Shown: positions 46,941 through 58,286, counted from the first letter of the stretch. The stretch: 64,000 bases of DNA from Silene latifolia (GCF_048544455.1 NC_133534.1:33046217-33110216), one strand, 5' to 3'. Notes: a model not told the origin generated them from the letters alone. A program made the numbers and translations.

Positions 46941-47495
46941 TGTAACACCCCTTCATACCAAGGTGCCTTACCAGGACCACCCTACCATGAAAGTGTGTTA
47001 CCATCTCGGTTGCCCGAGGTTAGTACATATCAAAAGCGTCTGAACTGAGCACATTTATTAAAGTACTGTAAAGTATAAAGTTTACATCAACCAAATCCAA
47101 ATACTGATTCAACAAAATACAACTCCAATGTCTGACAATAAAAGAAATCAAACTAAGACTCAGACGGTGATGCTATGACTGGTGATGACAACACTCCCAT
47201 GACTATCCCCAAGCTCATCACTAGCAATACTTGTCAAGCCTGCTCACCATCCCCGAATGGATCACCGCAGATTCCACAAACAACAACGGGGTCAGTATTA
47301 CTCAAACAATATAAGACAAACAAACGAAGTAATCAACTGATCATCTTCCAATCCCAATCTTTCTATCTCACACTGTAACCGACTATACACCAAAGTGTGT
47401 AGCCCTGCCAGATTACCCATCGCAACAGGTAATCCTCGCCGCCAGTGGGTGACCGCAGCCGATCCCACCTAGTCCAGCTCCTCAACGAGCGACAT
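46941..47495. mobile_element. LTR-like fragment (TGTAACACCCC start), target of the Sirevirus
   Basis: Starts TGTAACACCCCTTCATACC and has sharply higher GC than its left flank. It includes GGTGCCTTACCAGGACCACC and CGAGGTTAGTACATATC. Its far end is not seen because the Sirevirus is inserted at 47496. Family and orientation are not determined. Confidence 0.45.
47491..47495 (+). repeat. Presumed Sirevirus TSD, left copy
   Basis: GACAT directly before the 5' LTR. The right copy cannot be checked, because the 3' LTR is cut by a LINE and its end is not in this window. Confidence 0.4.
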
Positions 47496-47625
47496 TGTTG
47501 GACCATATAGATATATGATTAAGTTTTGATAATGACAAGTGTGTGCTTCGTTTTATATATACTCATGCTTGTAATCGTTTGTTTAGTCTTTGTTAGATTA
47601 ACTTAGGTTTACAAGTTTAGCAAGT

Positions 47626-47993
47626 AATGTTATAGCTCTCTTAGCTATAACATTGAATATTTGTGAAGCATCATTCAAGTCATGTTATAGCAGCTTGAGC
47701 TATAACATTGAAAATTCTTAAAGCATCATAAGCAACTGTAACAAGTTTCAAGTATGATGATCATTCAAGCAAAAGGCTAGATCAAGTCTTTAACAAAGCT
47801 CAAGATGAAGAGCTTTTGGTCAAGATAAAGAGAAGATCCTTTACTGAAGATCTCCAGGAAGATTAGTTAGTATAGGTCTTCATCTAATGACGGTATCTTA
47901 AGATAAGAGTATTGGGAAAGTAAAGTTATAGCTATTTCACCTATAACTTTAATAACCAAACTTAAAGTTATAGCTGTTTCTACTATAACTTTA
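47626..47993 (+). repeat. Four dyad-symmetric modules in the Sirevirus U3
   Basis: The inverted repeats are 47626-47654 (12-bp arms, AATGTTATAGCT), 47682-47708 (10-bp arms), 47921-47951 (11-bp arms, TAAAGTTATAG) and 47963-47993 (11-bp arms). All share a GTTATAG / CTATAAC core. The 3' LTR keeps them at 57790-58180, with an extra partial copy (AGTTATAGCTAGTTATAGCT). Confidence 0.92.
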
Positions 47994-48562
47994 GGTAGCA
48001 TTTTAATGGCACGATTTTAATAGTTTTAAAATCATTTTTCAAAGGATAAAATTCTTTAAACATATTTCGAAATCATTTGTGTATATAGTAGAGTTGAATT
48101 ATGGGTTGTTATAATGGATGACTTGCATATCCCTATTGGTTAGTAAAACGACTTATGGGTCGTCATGCTACCTAGGGTTTGCTAGTCTATTTAACCTAAC
48201 CCTAATCCAAGAAGATAGGTTTTTATCCAAGATGGGCACGGGCCTAGGGTTTCAGCCGTGAGCTGCAAACCGTTGGGGCGTGTGAGGTTGTTGTGCTTAA
48301 GTAAACTATCTAATCAAATCTAGCTTATATTTATATAAGATATTTTCCTATCTTTATAATATATGATTTGATTTGTTTACTTATCCTAACATCTTAAAGA
48401 TATAGTTTTAGATAACAAATAAGATTTACTTTTATCTTATTTACCTAAACTATAATATCTTGGATTAAATTAGGAAAGAGATAAAGATTTATCTCTTGTA
48501 GTCTTTGCCGCTTATCTCACGGCATCCTAGGGTTTCGTGAAAACCCTAGTTCCCTCTTCTAC

Positions 48563-48570
48563 TATAAATA
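48563..48570 (+). promoter_or_regulatory. TATA box of the Sirevirus LTR
   Basis: TATAAATA in CTTCTACTATAAATACAA. In the 3' LTR the LINE begins immediately after CTTCTAC, so that copy lost its TATA box. Confidence 0.6.
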
Positions 48571-49173
48571 CAATTGATCATTCCTTATTTAAGTAAGCTT
48601 TTCGAAATACAACAATCTTTGCAAAACATATTTGAGTTTAATTCTTAATTGTCTTATTGTTTTGTTTTTGAAAATATTGCGAAAAGTCGTGCTCTTCAAA
48701 TTGCTTATCTTTCTTAAGATTACGTCATAAGATAATAGTACTTCATATTGTTTCTTATTCGTTCAATTGTGTGAACACTTAGAAGAACAATCAAGTGCTT
48801 TCTTAGTAACTTAAGATAGTCAAATCGAATATCTAGTGATATTCAAATCGAGTTATAGTTAGAGTTAACTATACGAGTTGGGTTGATAATTTTGTAATCC
48901 GGAGTAAGGTACTAAAATTATTAATCGAGAATAGTGGACGTAGGCTTCGACGTGTGAAGCTGAACCACTTCAAATATCGTGTGTCCTTGCATCTTTCGTT
49001 TCAGTCATTTCATTACGTTCATAATCATTTAAGTTAATTAGTTAAAGTTTAATCAATAAACTTTAAATAATTAATTACCTTGATATAAAATAAAAAGTAG
49101 GCATAATTTTTAAATACTCAATTCACCCCCCCCCCCCCCTCTCGAGTATTTCGGGTGTGATAGACTCTTCAAT

Positions 49174-49185
49174 TGGTATCAGAGC
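49174..49185 (+). other. Sirevirus primer-binding site (initiator-Met)
   Basis: TGGTATCAGAGC starts three bases after the LTR end. Confidence 0.93.
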
Positions 49186-49280
49186 CTCGTGCTCTTGATT
49201 GCCTAACCGCAAAGAGGCTAGATCCGTCTATCTTTTTATCTTTTTATTTTATTTCTATTCCGCTGCCTTACACGTGTGAA

Positions 49281-51656
49281 ATGGACTCCAAGTATCTTAA
49301 GTGTCCCGTCTTTGATGGAAAAAATTATGGACTATGGAAAAACATGATGACACACTACATAAAAGGACATGATTGGGAGTGCTGGACGATTATAAAGAAA
49401 GGACCACATAAAATTTTGGTCGCATCTTCGGAAGGTACTACCCATGAGAAAAAAGAAGAAGACTATGTTGAGGCTGATTACAAGAAGGCTGAGAAAAACT
49501 CGAAAGCGATAAGCCTGTTACAAAACGGCATGACATCGACTGAATTCGATCGTTTTTCTTCTTGCACTTCGGCCAAGGAAATATGGGATGATCTTGAGTT
49601 GGCCTATGAAGGAACATCGGCTGTAAGGAAATATCGCATTGATTTGCTGATTCAAAAATATGAACTTTTTGGAATGGAAAATAATGAATCACTTGATAGC
49701 ATATCAGCATGATTTTCTACTATAGTCAGGGAGCTCAAAAATCTTGGTAAAACTTTCAACTCCGAGGATATTGCTAGAAAAGTACTTAGGAGTCTAACCA
49801 AGAAATGGAGTCCCAAGGTCACGGTTATGGAAGAAGTCAGAGATCTCACTTCCCTTCCTTATGCAGAACTTATTGGCGCTCTCATGGCTCATGAACTCGT
49901 CCTGGATGACGATGAGGCCGAGTCCAGTAATAAGAAGAGCATGGCTCTACAAGCTTCTGCTAAGGAAGAATAAGATGTAGAAATAGAGGACGAAACGGTC
50001 TTGTTTGCTAAACGGTTCAACAAACGCATTTTCAGAAATAAGCAAGCAAAATCGTTCAATAATAATAATAATAATAAGTTCTCTAATAAGAAAACTTCAG
50101 AGTCAAAGAATACGTTTGCTAATAGAGGATGCTTCAAGTGTGGAGAATCCGGTCATATGATTAAGGACTGTCCCACATGGGAGAGAATCAAAGATAAAGC
50201 AAAACGGGAGAAGACCAAGAAGGAATTCAAGCAAGTTATGATAGCATCTTGCTGGGGAGATCTCGACCCTGAGGACAACGAAGCATCAGAAGAAGAAGTT
50301 GCTAACCTATGCTTAAGCAACGTCAGTCTTGACCTCTTCTCAGATGATGATAAAGATAGTGTGGACTCCTACTGCTGCTTCCTAGGAGATTCCGATTCAG
50401 AAGAAGAAGAAGAGGTAAGTTATCTTGAACTTAAGAAGAGTGTTAAGAAATTGTCTAAAAATGCTTTAATAGAATATTTTGAGCAATCTCTTGATAAGTG
50501 TCACGAACAAGAAATAGAATTTAAAGACTTGAAAGAACAAATTCTCGATATTGCTGAAGAGAATCAACTCCTTAAAGCAAAGGCCAAAAAGCTCAAATCT
50601 AAAGTTACAGCTAATATGGCTACAACTTCAGATACGACAAATGCTGTGAAGAAGGCTCTTGAGTCTAAAGTTATAGCTAATGAAGCTATAACCTCAGACC
50701 TAAAACTCAACATTAAGCATCTTCAAGCCAAAGTTATAGCTAGTGAAGCTATAACATTAGAATTGAGGAAAGTCAAAGAGCTTCTTGAGTCCAAGGCTAC
50801 GGCTAGAGAGACCGTAATCTCAGATCAAAAGAAGGAGATCGAATCTTTAACTCAGCAATTAAAGGAATCTAAAACCGATCTTTCAAATACTAAAAGATCG
50901 CATACCGAGACGGTTCGAGTTCTTAATGATAGATTCCAAAACTTTCGTAACAATTATGAAGAGACTCACCCTCCTAAAGTTATAGAGTCAGACCGTTCTA
51001 AATGCAACAAAGAAATAGAGTCCTTAAAGGAATTACTTTTGCATGCTAGAAAGGTTCATGAGAAATGGGAAGGTAGCACACGTGTTCTAAATTTCCTAAC
51101 TGAGCAATCAGACAATAACATGAAAATGGGATTAGGGCACGAGTGCTATGGTCGTAGAGATCACTCTAAATGCAAATCAACCCCTTCCGAACGAGACTTC
51201 AGAAGGAGAAAATATACAAATTTACCAGAATATTTGATTTGCAATTACTGTGGTCATACTGGACATATCCAAGAAAATTGTGTCAAATATGCTCAAGATT
51301 TAAGAAAAGGAATCAACTTTGTCAAAGCATCTGACACTATTTTCGAGGAAATTGTTAATACCCCATCTAAACCAAGTACCAGTGAGAAACGCAACAATGA
51401 TCATCGTTGGTTCTATGATATGAGCTTTGATTTCAAGAAGGATACCAAAGCTAAACAAACACCAAAACCTAAGGAGCCCGTCAAAACCAAAGCTCCTCCA
51501 AAACAACCTGAAAAACCGCGACATAAGGAACCCACAACTAAACCTAAAACGGCTTCTAAACAAACCCATTCGCCTCCAAAACGCAAAATTATTAAAAGGG
51601 TTTGGGTTAGAAAAGATCTAGTTTTCAGGGTGACTAACGTCAAAGGACCCATTTAG
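49281..51656 (+). pseudogene. gag: Sirevirus gag, interrupted by two stops
   Basis: The chosen start is ATG 49281 (MDSKYLKCPVFDGKNYGLWK), typical of copia gag. The frame is open upstream but has no better ATG. One frame continues to 51656, broken by TGA at 49710-49712 and TAA at 49971-49973. Features in order: UBN2-type N-terminal region, CCHC knuckle CFKCGESGHMIKDC (50130-50171), an acidic patch (EEEEEVSYLELKK), a long coiled coil with 21-residue repeats (50589-50843), a second CCHC knuckle CNYCGHTGHIQENC (51240-51281) and a K/P-rich tail. The usual terminal LAWVPK-like block lies in another frame at 51650-51680, indicating a late frameshift. Gag forms the virus-like particle and binds RNA. 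Confidence 0.9.
50589..50843 (+). repeat. In-gag tandem repeat: one 66-bp and three 63-bp units (21 residues)
   Basis: Units 50589-50654, 50655-50717, 50718-50780 and 50781-50843. Units 2 and 3 each contain GTTATAGCT-(5 nt)-AGCTATAAC (50670-50692 and 50733-50755); units 1 and 4 carry decayed versions. Encoded core: SKVIANEAITSDL or AKVIASEAITLEL. Twenty-one residues equal three heptads, so the repeat preserves coiled-coil phase. Confidence 0.93.
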
Positions 51657-51687
51657 CTTGGGTACCTAAAAACTGTATCTAATTATT

Positions 51688-54600
51688 TTGCAGGTTGTGG
51701 TGAAAGAAAATAACCTATGGTACCTTGACAGTGGATGCTCAAGGCACATGACTGGAGATGTAAATTTATTTCTTTCACTTGAACCCTTCGATGGAGGTAA
51801 AGTCACATTCGGTGATAACAAGAAGGGTAAGATCATCGGTGTTGGTAAAGATGGAATATCCTCTTCTCATGCAATTAGTGATGTTTATCTTGTGAGTGGT
51901 CTCAAACACAACTTTCTTAGTATCTCTCAATTATGCGACAAAGGGAATAAAGTTGTCTTTCATTCAGACTCTTGTCGTATAATAATTGAAGGAACAAGTA
52001 GTGTTGTGCTTGAAGGACACCGTAGAAGGAATGTCTATATGATTGATTTAAATAATATTCCTACTAATTCATTCACATGCATGAAAGTAACGACAGATGA
52101 TCCGTGCCTTTGGCACAAAAGATTTGCTCACATAAATTCAACAACGTTGAATAAGCTAAAGAAATGGGATCTGGTTGAAGGACTTCCATCAATCAAATTC
52201 GATCAAGAAACCCTATGTGATTCTTGTGCTCGTTGCAAACATGTTAGATCATCGTTCAAACCCAAGAGAATAGTAAGTACCAAAGAACCACTAGAACTCG
52301 TGCATATGGATCTTTGTGGCCCAATGAAGGTAAGAAGTAGAGGTGGATCCAGGTATGTCTTCGTTCTAGTTGATGACTATTCTAGATTTGTTTGGCCAAT
52401 CTTTCTCAACTCAAAAGATGAGACTTTTGAAGAATTTGCAGTTCTAATGAAGCTTGCCCAAAATAAATATAAATCAAAATTAGTTTCCATTCGTACGGAT
52501 CATGGCACCGAATTTGATAACCAAGCTTTCATACAATATTGTAGGGAGAATGGTGTTGGGCATAATTTCTCGGCACCACGAATCCCACAGCAAAACGGTG
52601 TTGTCGAACGTATGAATAGAACATTGGAGGATATGGCACGCACGATGTTATTGTGTAGTGGCCTACCTCGAAATTTATGGGTTGAAGCTATTAGTACTGC
52701 ATGCTATGTTCATAATCGAGCTTTGATTAGACCTATTCTCAAGAAGACTCCTTATGAGCTTCTTAGGGGACGTAAACCTAACATATCACATCTACGTTGC
52801 TTCGGGAGTAAATGTTTTGTCCATAATAATGGCAAGAATAGGTTAAGTAAATTCGATCCCAGAAGTGACGAAGCAGTGTTTGTCGGTTATTCTAATCATA
52901 GTAAAGCATATAAGGTTTTCAATAAAAGAACCTTATGCATCGAAGAAAGTGTTCATGTCGTTTTTAATGAGAATAATATGTTTGACAAAGCTGAACAGGA
53001 TGAGGAAAAAGATTTGAACGAACCCGATTTCCGATTATCCAGGGATGAACTTCCAGAATTGGATGAGGAAGATAAAGAAATTGAGGGCACAAATGATTAA
53101 CAAGGAAGCCCTTCGAATGATAAAGGAAAGAGTACTGAGAGTTTAGTTGATGATACTAAAACCTCTTCTCAATCGAAGCAATTGGAGGATAAAGTTATAA
53201 CTGATGAAGCTATAACTTCAACTTCCACTCAACGAACTAAGTCCAAAGTTATAACTGATTGTGTTATAACCCCAGACTTGGATTCAGGGGGAACAAGACT
53301 TGAACCCCAATCATTCGAAGAAGGTGAGACTAGTTCAGATGAAGATGTGCCTCCCGTTTCTAAGAAATGGAAATATAAGGATTCCCATCCAATGGAAACC
53401 ATCCTAGGAAGTTTGAATGAAGGCGTTCGAACTCGGAGAAGACTTAACAACTTTTGCTGTTTTTACTCCTTTCTGTCAACTATTGAGCCAACAAATATCA
53501 AAGAAGCTCTTGCCGAACCAGATTGGATCGTTGCTATGCAAGAAGAGCTTCAACAGTTCGAACGAAACAAAGTGTGGCATTTGGTTCCAAGACCTAAAGA
53601 CCGAACGGTTATCGGTACGAGATGGGTGTTTAGGAACAAGCTGGACGATACAGGAGTTATTGTTCGAAATAAAGCTAGATTGGTTGTACAAGGGTATAAT
53701 CAACAAGAAGGAATTGACTACGATGAGACCTTTGCTCCTGTAGCCAGACTTGAGGCTATTAGATTATTAATAGCATTTGCTGCTCATAAAGGAATTAAAC
53801 TTTTTCAAATGGACGTTAAAACAACTTTTCTTAACGGTTATTTGAATGAGGAGGTTTTTGTTGAACAACCCCCAGGATTTCTCGATAGCAAGTTTCAAAA
53901 CCATGTTTTCAATTTAGATAAAGCTTTATATGGTTTAAAACAAGCTCCGAGATCGTGGTACGACAGATTGTCAAAATATCTTCTTGAAAGTGGTTTTAAA
54001 AGAGGATCTGTCGATAAAACCCTATTCCTGAAAACTGAGGTTTCTGATTTATTAGTTGTACAAATATACGTTGACGATATTATTTTTGGTTCAACTAATA
54101 ATCGGTTATGCAAGTATTTTTTAGATTTAACGACCTCAGAATTCGAGATGAGCATGATGGGAGAACTTAAGTTCTTCCTTGGACTCCAAATCCAACAAAC
54201 TCCTGAAGGGATTATGATACACCAACAAAAATACATCAAGGAGCTAATCAAGAAATTCGGTATGGAAAATTCTAATTCTAAGCCAACTCCTATGGGTACT
54301 GAGAAGAAGTTGACTTTGGATGAAAACGGTAAGTCTGTCGATGAGACGCTTTATCGAGGTATGATTGGCTCACTTCTTTATTTAACTGCAAGTCGTCCGG
54401 ATATTATGTTTAGTGTATGCGTATGTGCTCGATTTCAATCGTGCCCTAAAGAATCGCGTATGATTGCAGTTAAAAGAATCTTGAAGTATTTAATTGGTAC
54501 ATCTAAATTATATCTGTGGTATCCTCTTGAGTGTAATTTCGATCTCATAGAGTATTCAGATGCAGATTATGCAGGATGTTCACTTGACAGAAAAAGTACT

Positions 54601-55011
54601 TCCGGCATAGCCACATTTGTTGGACCGTGTATCATCAAGTGGGGGTCAAAGAAGCAAAATTCCGTTGCATTATCTACTGCTGAAGCCGAGTACATTGCTG
54701 CTGGACTGGTATGTTCTCAACTTTTATGGCTTAAGCAACAACTATGTGATTACGGTGTTAATGTAGGGTGTATACCTATTTTATGTGACAACACAAGTGC
54801 TATTATTATATCTAAAAATCCTGCACAGCACTCACAAACTAAGCATATAGACATTAGACACCATTTTCTATGGGATCATGTAGATAAGAGCAACATAAGA
54901 CTGGAAATTTGTAGTACAGAAAAACAATGGGCTGACATTTTTACCCAAGCATTGGCTAGAGAACGTTTTGAGATTTTACGGTTGGAAATTGGTTTAATTG
55001 GTGGCAACTAA
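51688..55011 (+). pseudogene. pol: Sirevirus pol (protease, integrase, RT, RNase H), one stop
   Basis: The frame is open from 51670, and its first residues are not an ATG start. In order: protease with WYLDSGCSRHMTGD (active-site DSG); the integrase HHCC zinc region (WHKRFAHI ... CDSCARCKH); the integrase core with VHMDLCGP, RTDHGTEFDN and PQQNGVVERMN (D-D-E); the RT with [23 protein letters not shown] and YVDDIIFG; and RNase H with [10 protein letters not shown]. It ends at [11 protein letters not shown] at 53098-53100 splits it between integrase and RT. The spacer after it (53190-53275) has two more GTTATAAC modules ([18 protein letters not shown]). All key catalytic residues checked are present. 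The RT motif A reads [12 protein letters not shown] where FQMDVKSAFLNG is usual. Confidence 0.93.
53191..53270 (+). repeat. Dyad-symmetric modules in the integrase-RT spacer
   Basis: AAGTTATA ... TATAACTT at 53192-53218, and two GTTATAAC palindromes at 53249-53256 and 53263-53270. They encode [10 protein letters not shown] and [10 protein letters not shown], close to the gag repeats. Confidence 0.85.
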
Positions 55012-55526
55012 ACTTGTCACAAATATTTTATTCTCTATATGACTGACTAGATTTGACGAGATTGTATGATCGTGTCCGTATTTTTCGTTGCACGTTTATT
55101 TATGTCAAATTTATATTATATTATGAGAATATTCCATTTTCTAGTCATATATATTTTAAGTTTTATTATGAGCCAAAAGTCGTAACCAATTGTTCCAATT
55201 TCTTGCCAAAACCGAAATTCCCACAAGTTTATCTCTTACCATATCTTACCATATCTCAATATATCTTGTCATATCTTTTAGACAATTTACCCTAACCACT
55301 TGTTTATATTATGGTAAATATCTTTTAAAAAAAAAAATCAAAAACTTACCTAACTTCCTCTCCACACGCCACCTCCACTTTCCTATTTTCCTTAAACCAG
55401 TTTTACCATAATTGATTCCATGCTCCCATAAATACTCCCTCCTACCATCACCATCACAAACACAACAACCAAAGACCCCCCTTTCGACTTTTCTACACAC
55501 TCAACCTCCAAAATCCTTTAATCATC
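55012..55526 (+). other. Sirevirus spacer between pol and the env-like ORF
   Basis: AT-rich 500-bp spacer with no domain. It probably carries the signal for expressing the third ORF, but no TATA or splice signal is convincing. Confidence 0.5.
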
Positions 55527-57149
55527 ATGACTCCTCCCTCAACCCGTTTTCACTCGCCATCAACTCAGTCCACAACTCGGACCGGGTCCTCCAAACCTTC
55601 ATGCAATAAAACCTATGTCCCTATCAAAACTCCCTCACCTTCATCAAACCAAAAAACAACTAACCCCGATCATAACCGGGTTGATCCTAACTTAGAAGGG
55701 AAAAGACGGAAGTTAAATAAAGGGAAAAAGAAAGCCGTGGGGTTTGATGATTCGGTGGAAGAGACTGAGGTTGTAGATACTCAAGAAGGTCATCAAAGGA
55801 CGATGTTTCGAGAATACATGCCGAATGCAACATCAATGGGGCTTGATAAGCTTCGACTCACCGCAGATGAAAGAACCCGTGTCAACTATGTTATGAGGTA
55901 CGGTATTCATGCTGGTCGTCTTTATTCCGAAAAGTGGTATGGAAAAATCGAAGCCTTATAATTCTTTAAGGATTTCTTGAATTTTCAAGAATGGAAGAAA
56001 GTTTGTTCCTTTTTTGGTCCAGTTTATCCTATTGAGGTAATCCAATTTTATTCTTCCGTCTCTGTCAAAAATAATGTGTTGCATGCGGTGGTGAATGATA
56101 CCGAAGTCAAAATCTCCCTTGCCGATTTTTGTACTCTGTTTTCGGTCCCTGATGATGGGATCGAAATAAATCCGAGTGCGGAATGGGGAGATGTGACGGA
56201 GGAAGAGAAGCTTCAAATTAAGAAGTCGTTTGATGTTGATGCTACAGGGTCAAGTAACGTGCTTGCGGGGTCGTTTACCCCAAAATTCTTTCTTAATTTC
56301 ATTTGGAACACGGTTGTTCCGAGAAGGGGTGGTCGTGATAAGTTGTCTAGTTATGAGATGGTGTTGTTGTCTAAGTGGCTTGAAGGATCCAAAGTTAGTC
56401 TTCCTCGTCTCGTGTTTCATAAAATCGTTCAAACAAGTGTTTGTGTCACTGAGGAAAAGTTTTATACAACTTTGGATTTGCCTTATGGTATGTGGGTCTC
56501 TCGGCTTTTGGAACAAAAAGGGGTGATTGGAATTTCTAGCTATGGTGTCAAGGTGAAAGATGAGATGTGTGACACTCATCTTAAATTGATGAAAGTCGGT
56601 GCAATTGGACCCGATTTGGTGTTTTTGGCAAAAGGGAATGTGGTGGAGAAATCGTCGGATGTGGTCTCGATTGTTTAACAAAAGTTGGAATTGTTTATGG
56701 CAAGTATTTGTGAGAATGTGGATGCACAAAATAAGATGGTTGTGGAGTTGGTCTCAGGTTTGGGAAAAGACAAGAATGAGGCTTCGGGTTCGAAGGGTTC
56801 GGATCTTGGTGAAGCCGTGTCTTATTTGCATGGGCTAGAAGCACGGGTTGATGCTATGGCTAAGGATGCGGCTAGGGCGGCCAAGGAGTGTGTTCGTCAT
56901 TCTAGTTCGTTGGCTAATTTGGCTAGTCAAGGTGGGGCTTTGTGGAAGGAAGGGAAGGCTATGCATGAGGATATGCGGGTTGTGTTTGAGGCTACTCAAG
57001 CCTTGTCATTGAAAGTGCTTAATTTTGAGCGGTGTCTCACGACACAAGCTAACCATGTCCGTTCATGCTTTGATCGTCTTGACTCTCTTGAGTTTAGGAC
57101 CCGTCCCGGTTATGTCAACCCCAATGTCGTGAAACGTGACATTCCTTAA
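55527..57149 (+). pseudogene. Sirevirus env-like third ORF, two in-frame stops
   Basis: One frame from ATG 55527 to TAA 57147-57149, about 540 codons. It is broken by TAA at 55959-55961 and TAA at 56676-56678. The first third is S/T/P-rich, with a basic block KRRKLNKGKKKAV that could act as a nuclear-localisation signal. The middle part (FQEWKKVCSFFGPVYPIEVI, YGMWVSRLL) resembles the conserved plant-transposon protein domain found in Sirevirus third ORFs. The last third is helical, with A/K/E-rich coiled coil (ARVDAMAKDAARAAKE). No clear signal peptide or transmembrane segment is seen. The function of this ORF in Sireviruses is not established. Confidence 0.8.
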
Positions 57150-57645
57150 ACTCGTCCTCCTCTTTTCCTTGCCTTTTATTTTGTTAGACTTTATATTTTG
57201 AATAATTGTCTAATTCGGCCCATTTTGGCTTGCTTTTCATTCGGCCCATTTGGCTTCAAATACTTGTTCTTATTCGGCCCAATTGGCAATTAGACTAGTT
57301 TGGTTTGTAGTACACTTATTTTCTATTTGGCATGTTAATGTAGATTACTTTCTCGTTTTCTAATATTTCCTTGCATGCTTAATACATGTCTCGACTCATA
57401 TCATTCTAGTTGTTTTATGTCTTTTCTCGTCTTTTCGATGATGTCAAGAGGGGGAAGAAATCCTCGTGACTTAAGTATTTGCCTAAGCTTGCTCCTTGTC
57501 GGAATCTTTAATCTCTTAAGGTCCTTAGATGCTATACTTTGTATATAAGTGATTGTTCTTGCGTTCAACTGTCTATGACCTTTATAGTATTATGTTGAGG
57601 GGGAACTTACACTTAGTCACAAATCTTAAGAGACTTGTCATCATC
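57150..57645 (+). other. Sirevirus 3' untranslated region
   Basis: Three copies of TTCGGCCCATTTTGGC-like words (about 57212, 57240 and 57273). Purine-rich GAGGGGGAAGAAATCC and GAGGGGGAACTTACAC (about 57448 and 57597) look like extra polypurine tracts. Multiple PPTs are a described Sirevirus trait. Confidence 0.65.
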
Positions 57646-57659
57646 AAAAAGGGGGAATT
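57646..57659 (+). other. Sirevirus polypurine tract
   Basis: AAAAAGGGGGAATT directly precedes the 3' LTR start TGTTGGACC. Confidence 0.9.
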
Positions 57660-58203
57660 TGTTGGACCATATAGATATATGATTAAGTTTTGATAATGAC
57701 AAGTGTGTGCTTCGTTTTATATATACTCTTGCTTGTAATCGTTTGTTTAGTCTTTGTTAGATTAACTTAGGTTTACAAGTTTAGCAAGTAATGTTATAGC
57801 TCTCTTAGCTATAACATTGAAGATTTGTGAAGCATCATTCAAGTCATGTTATAGCAGCTTGAGCTATAACATTGAAGATTCTTAAAGCATCATAAGCAAC
57901 TGTAACAAGTTTCAAGTATGATGATCATTCAAGCAAAAGGCTAGATCAAGTCTTTAACAAAGCTCAAGATGAAGAGCTTTTGGTCAAGATAAAGAGAAGA
58001 TCCTTTACTGAAGATCTCCAGGAAGATTAGTTAGTATAGGTCTTCATCTAATGACGGTATCTTAAGATAAGAGTATTGGGAAAGTAAAGTTATAGCTATT
58101 TCACCTATAACTTTACTAACCAAACTTAAAGTTATAGCTAGTTATAGCTGTTTCACCTATAACTTTACTAACCAAACGTGCAAACCCTAGTTCCCTCTTC
58201 TAC
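57660..58203 (+). repeat. Sirevirus 3' LTR, internally deleted and cut by a LINE
   Basis: Matches the first 500 bp of the 5' LTR at about 99%. It then jumps (near 58178) to sequence equivalent to 48540 (AAACCCTAGTTCCCTCTTCT), omitting about 0.55 kb. It stops at CTTCTAC, where the LINE begins. The remaining 0.6 kb of LTR is not in the window. Confidence 0.9.
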
Positions 58204-58286
58204 AAGAGAGAGAAAGCTCTAAAATGAGAGAGAAACAAGAGAGAGAAAGCTCTAAAATTTATGCATAGTTTTTAGGGTTTGTAAGC
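58204..58286 (+). repeat. LINE 5' UTR with a short tandem duplication
   Basis: AAGAGAGAGAAAGCTCTAAA occurs at 58204 and again about 33 bp later. GA-rich repeated 5' ends can supply an internal promoter; that role is inferred. Confidence 0.6.

Larger units (their letters stand above)
47496..49171 (+). repeat. 5' LTR of the Sirevirus
   Basis: 1676 bp, TGTTGGACCATATAG to GACTCTTCA. Four dyad-symmetric elements lie in the first 500 bp. A TATA box is at 48563-48570 and a 14-C homopolymer at 49126-49139, close to the LTR end. Confidence 0.93.
47496..58203 (+). mobile_element. Sirevirus-type Ty1-copia retrotransposon, 3' LTR truncated
   Basis: Order: 5' LTR, iMet PBS, gag, pol (PR-IN-RT-RH), env-like ORF, PPT, 3' LTR. 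The copia gene order (integrase before RT) and an extra ORF after pol identify the Sirevirus (SIRE1-like) lineage. LTRs differ at about four positions in roughly 450 comparable bases, so insertion is recent. The coding region nonetheless has five in-frame stops and one frameshift. The element is inserted in an LTR-like fragment and is itself the target of a LINE. Confidence 0.93.

Noticed and set aside
47626..47993. CRISPR-like array
   Set aside because: Repeats are inverted and unevenly spaced within a plant LTR; no spacers or cas genes.
55022..55411. Short frames between pol and the env-like ORF
   Set aside because: Overlapping frames in AT-rich spacer; no motif and no continuity with either neighbour.
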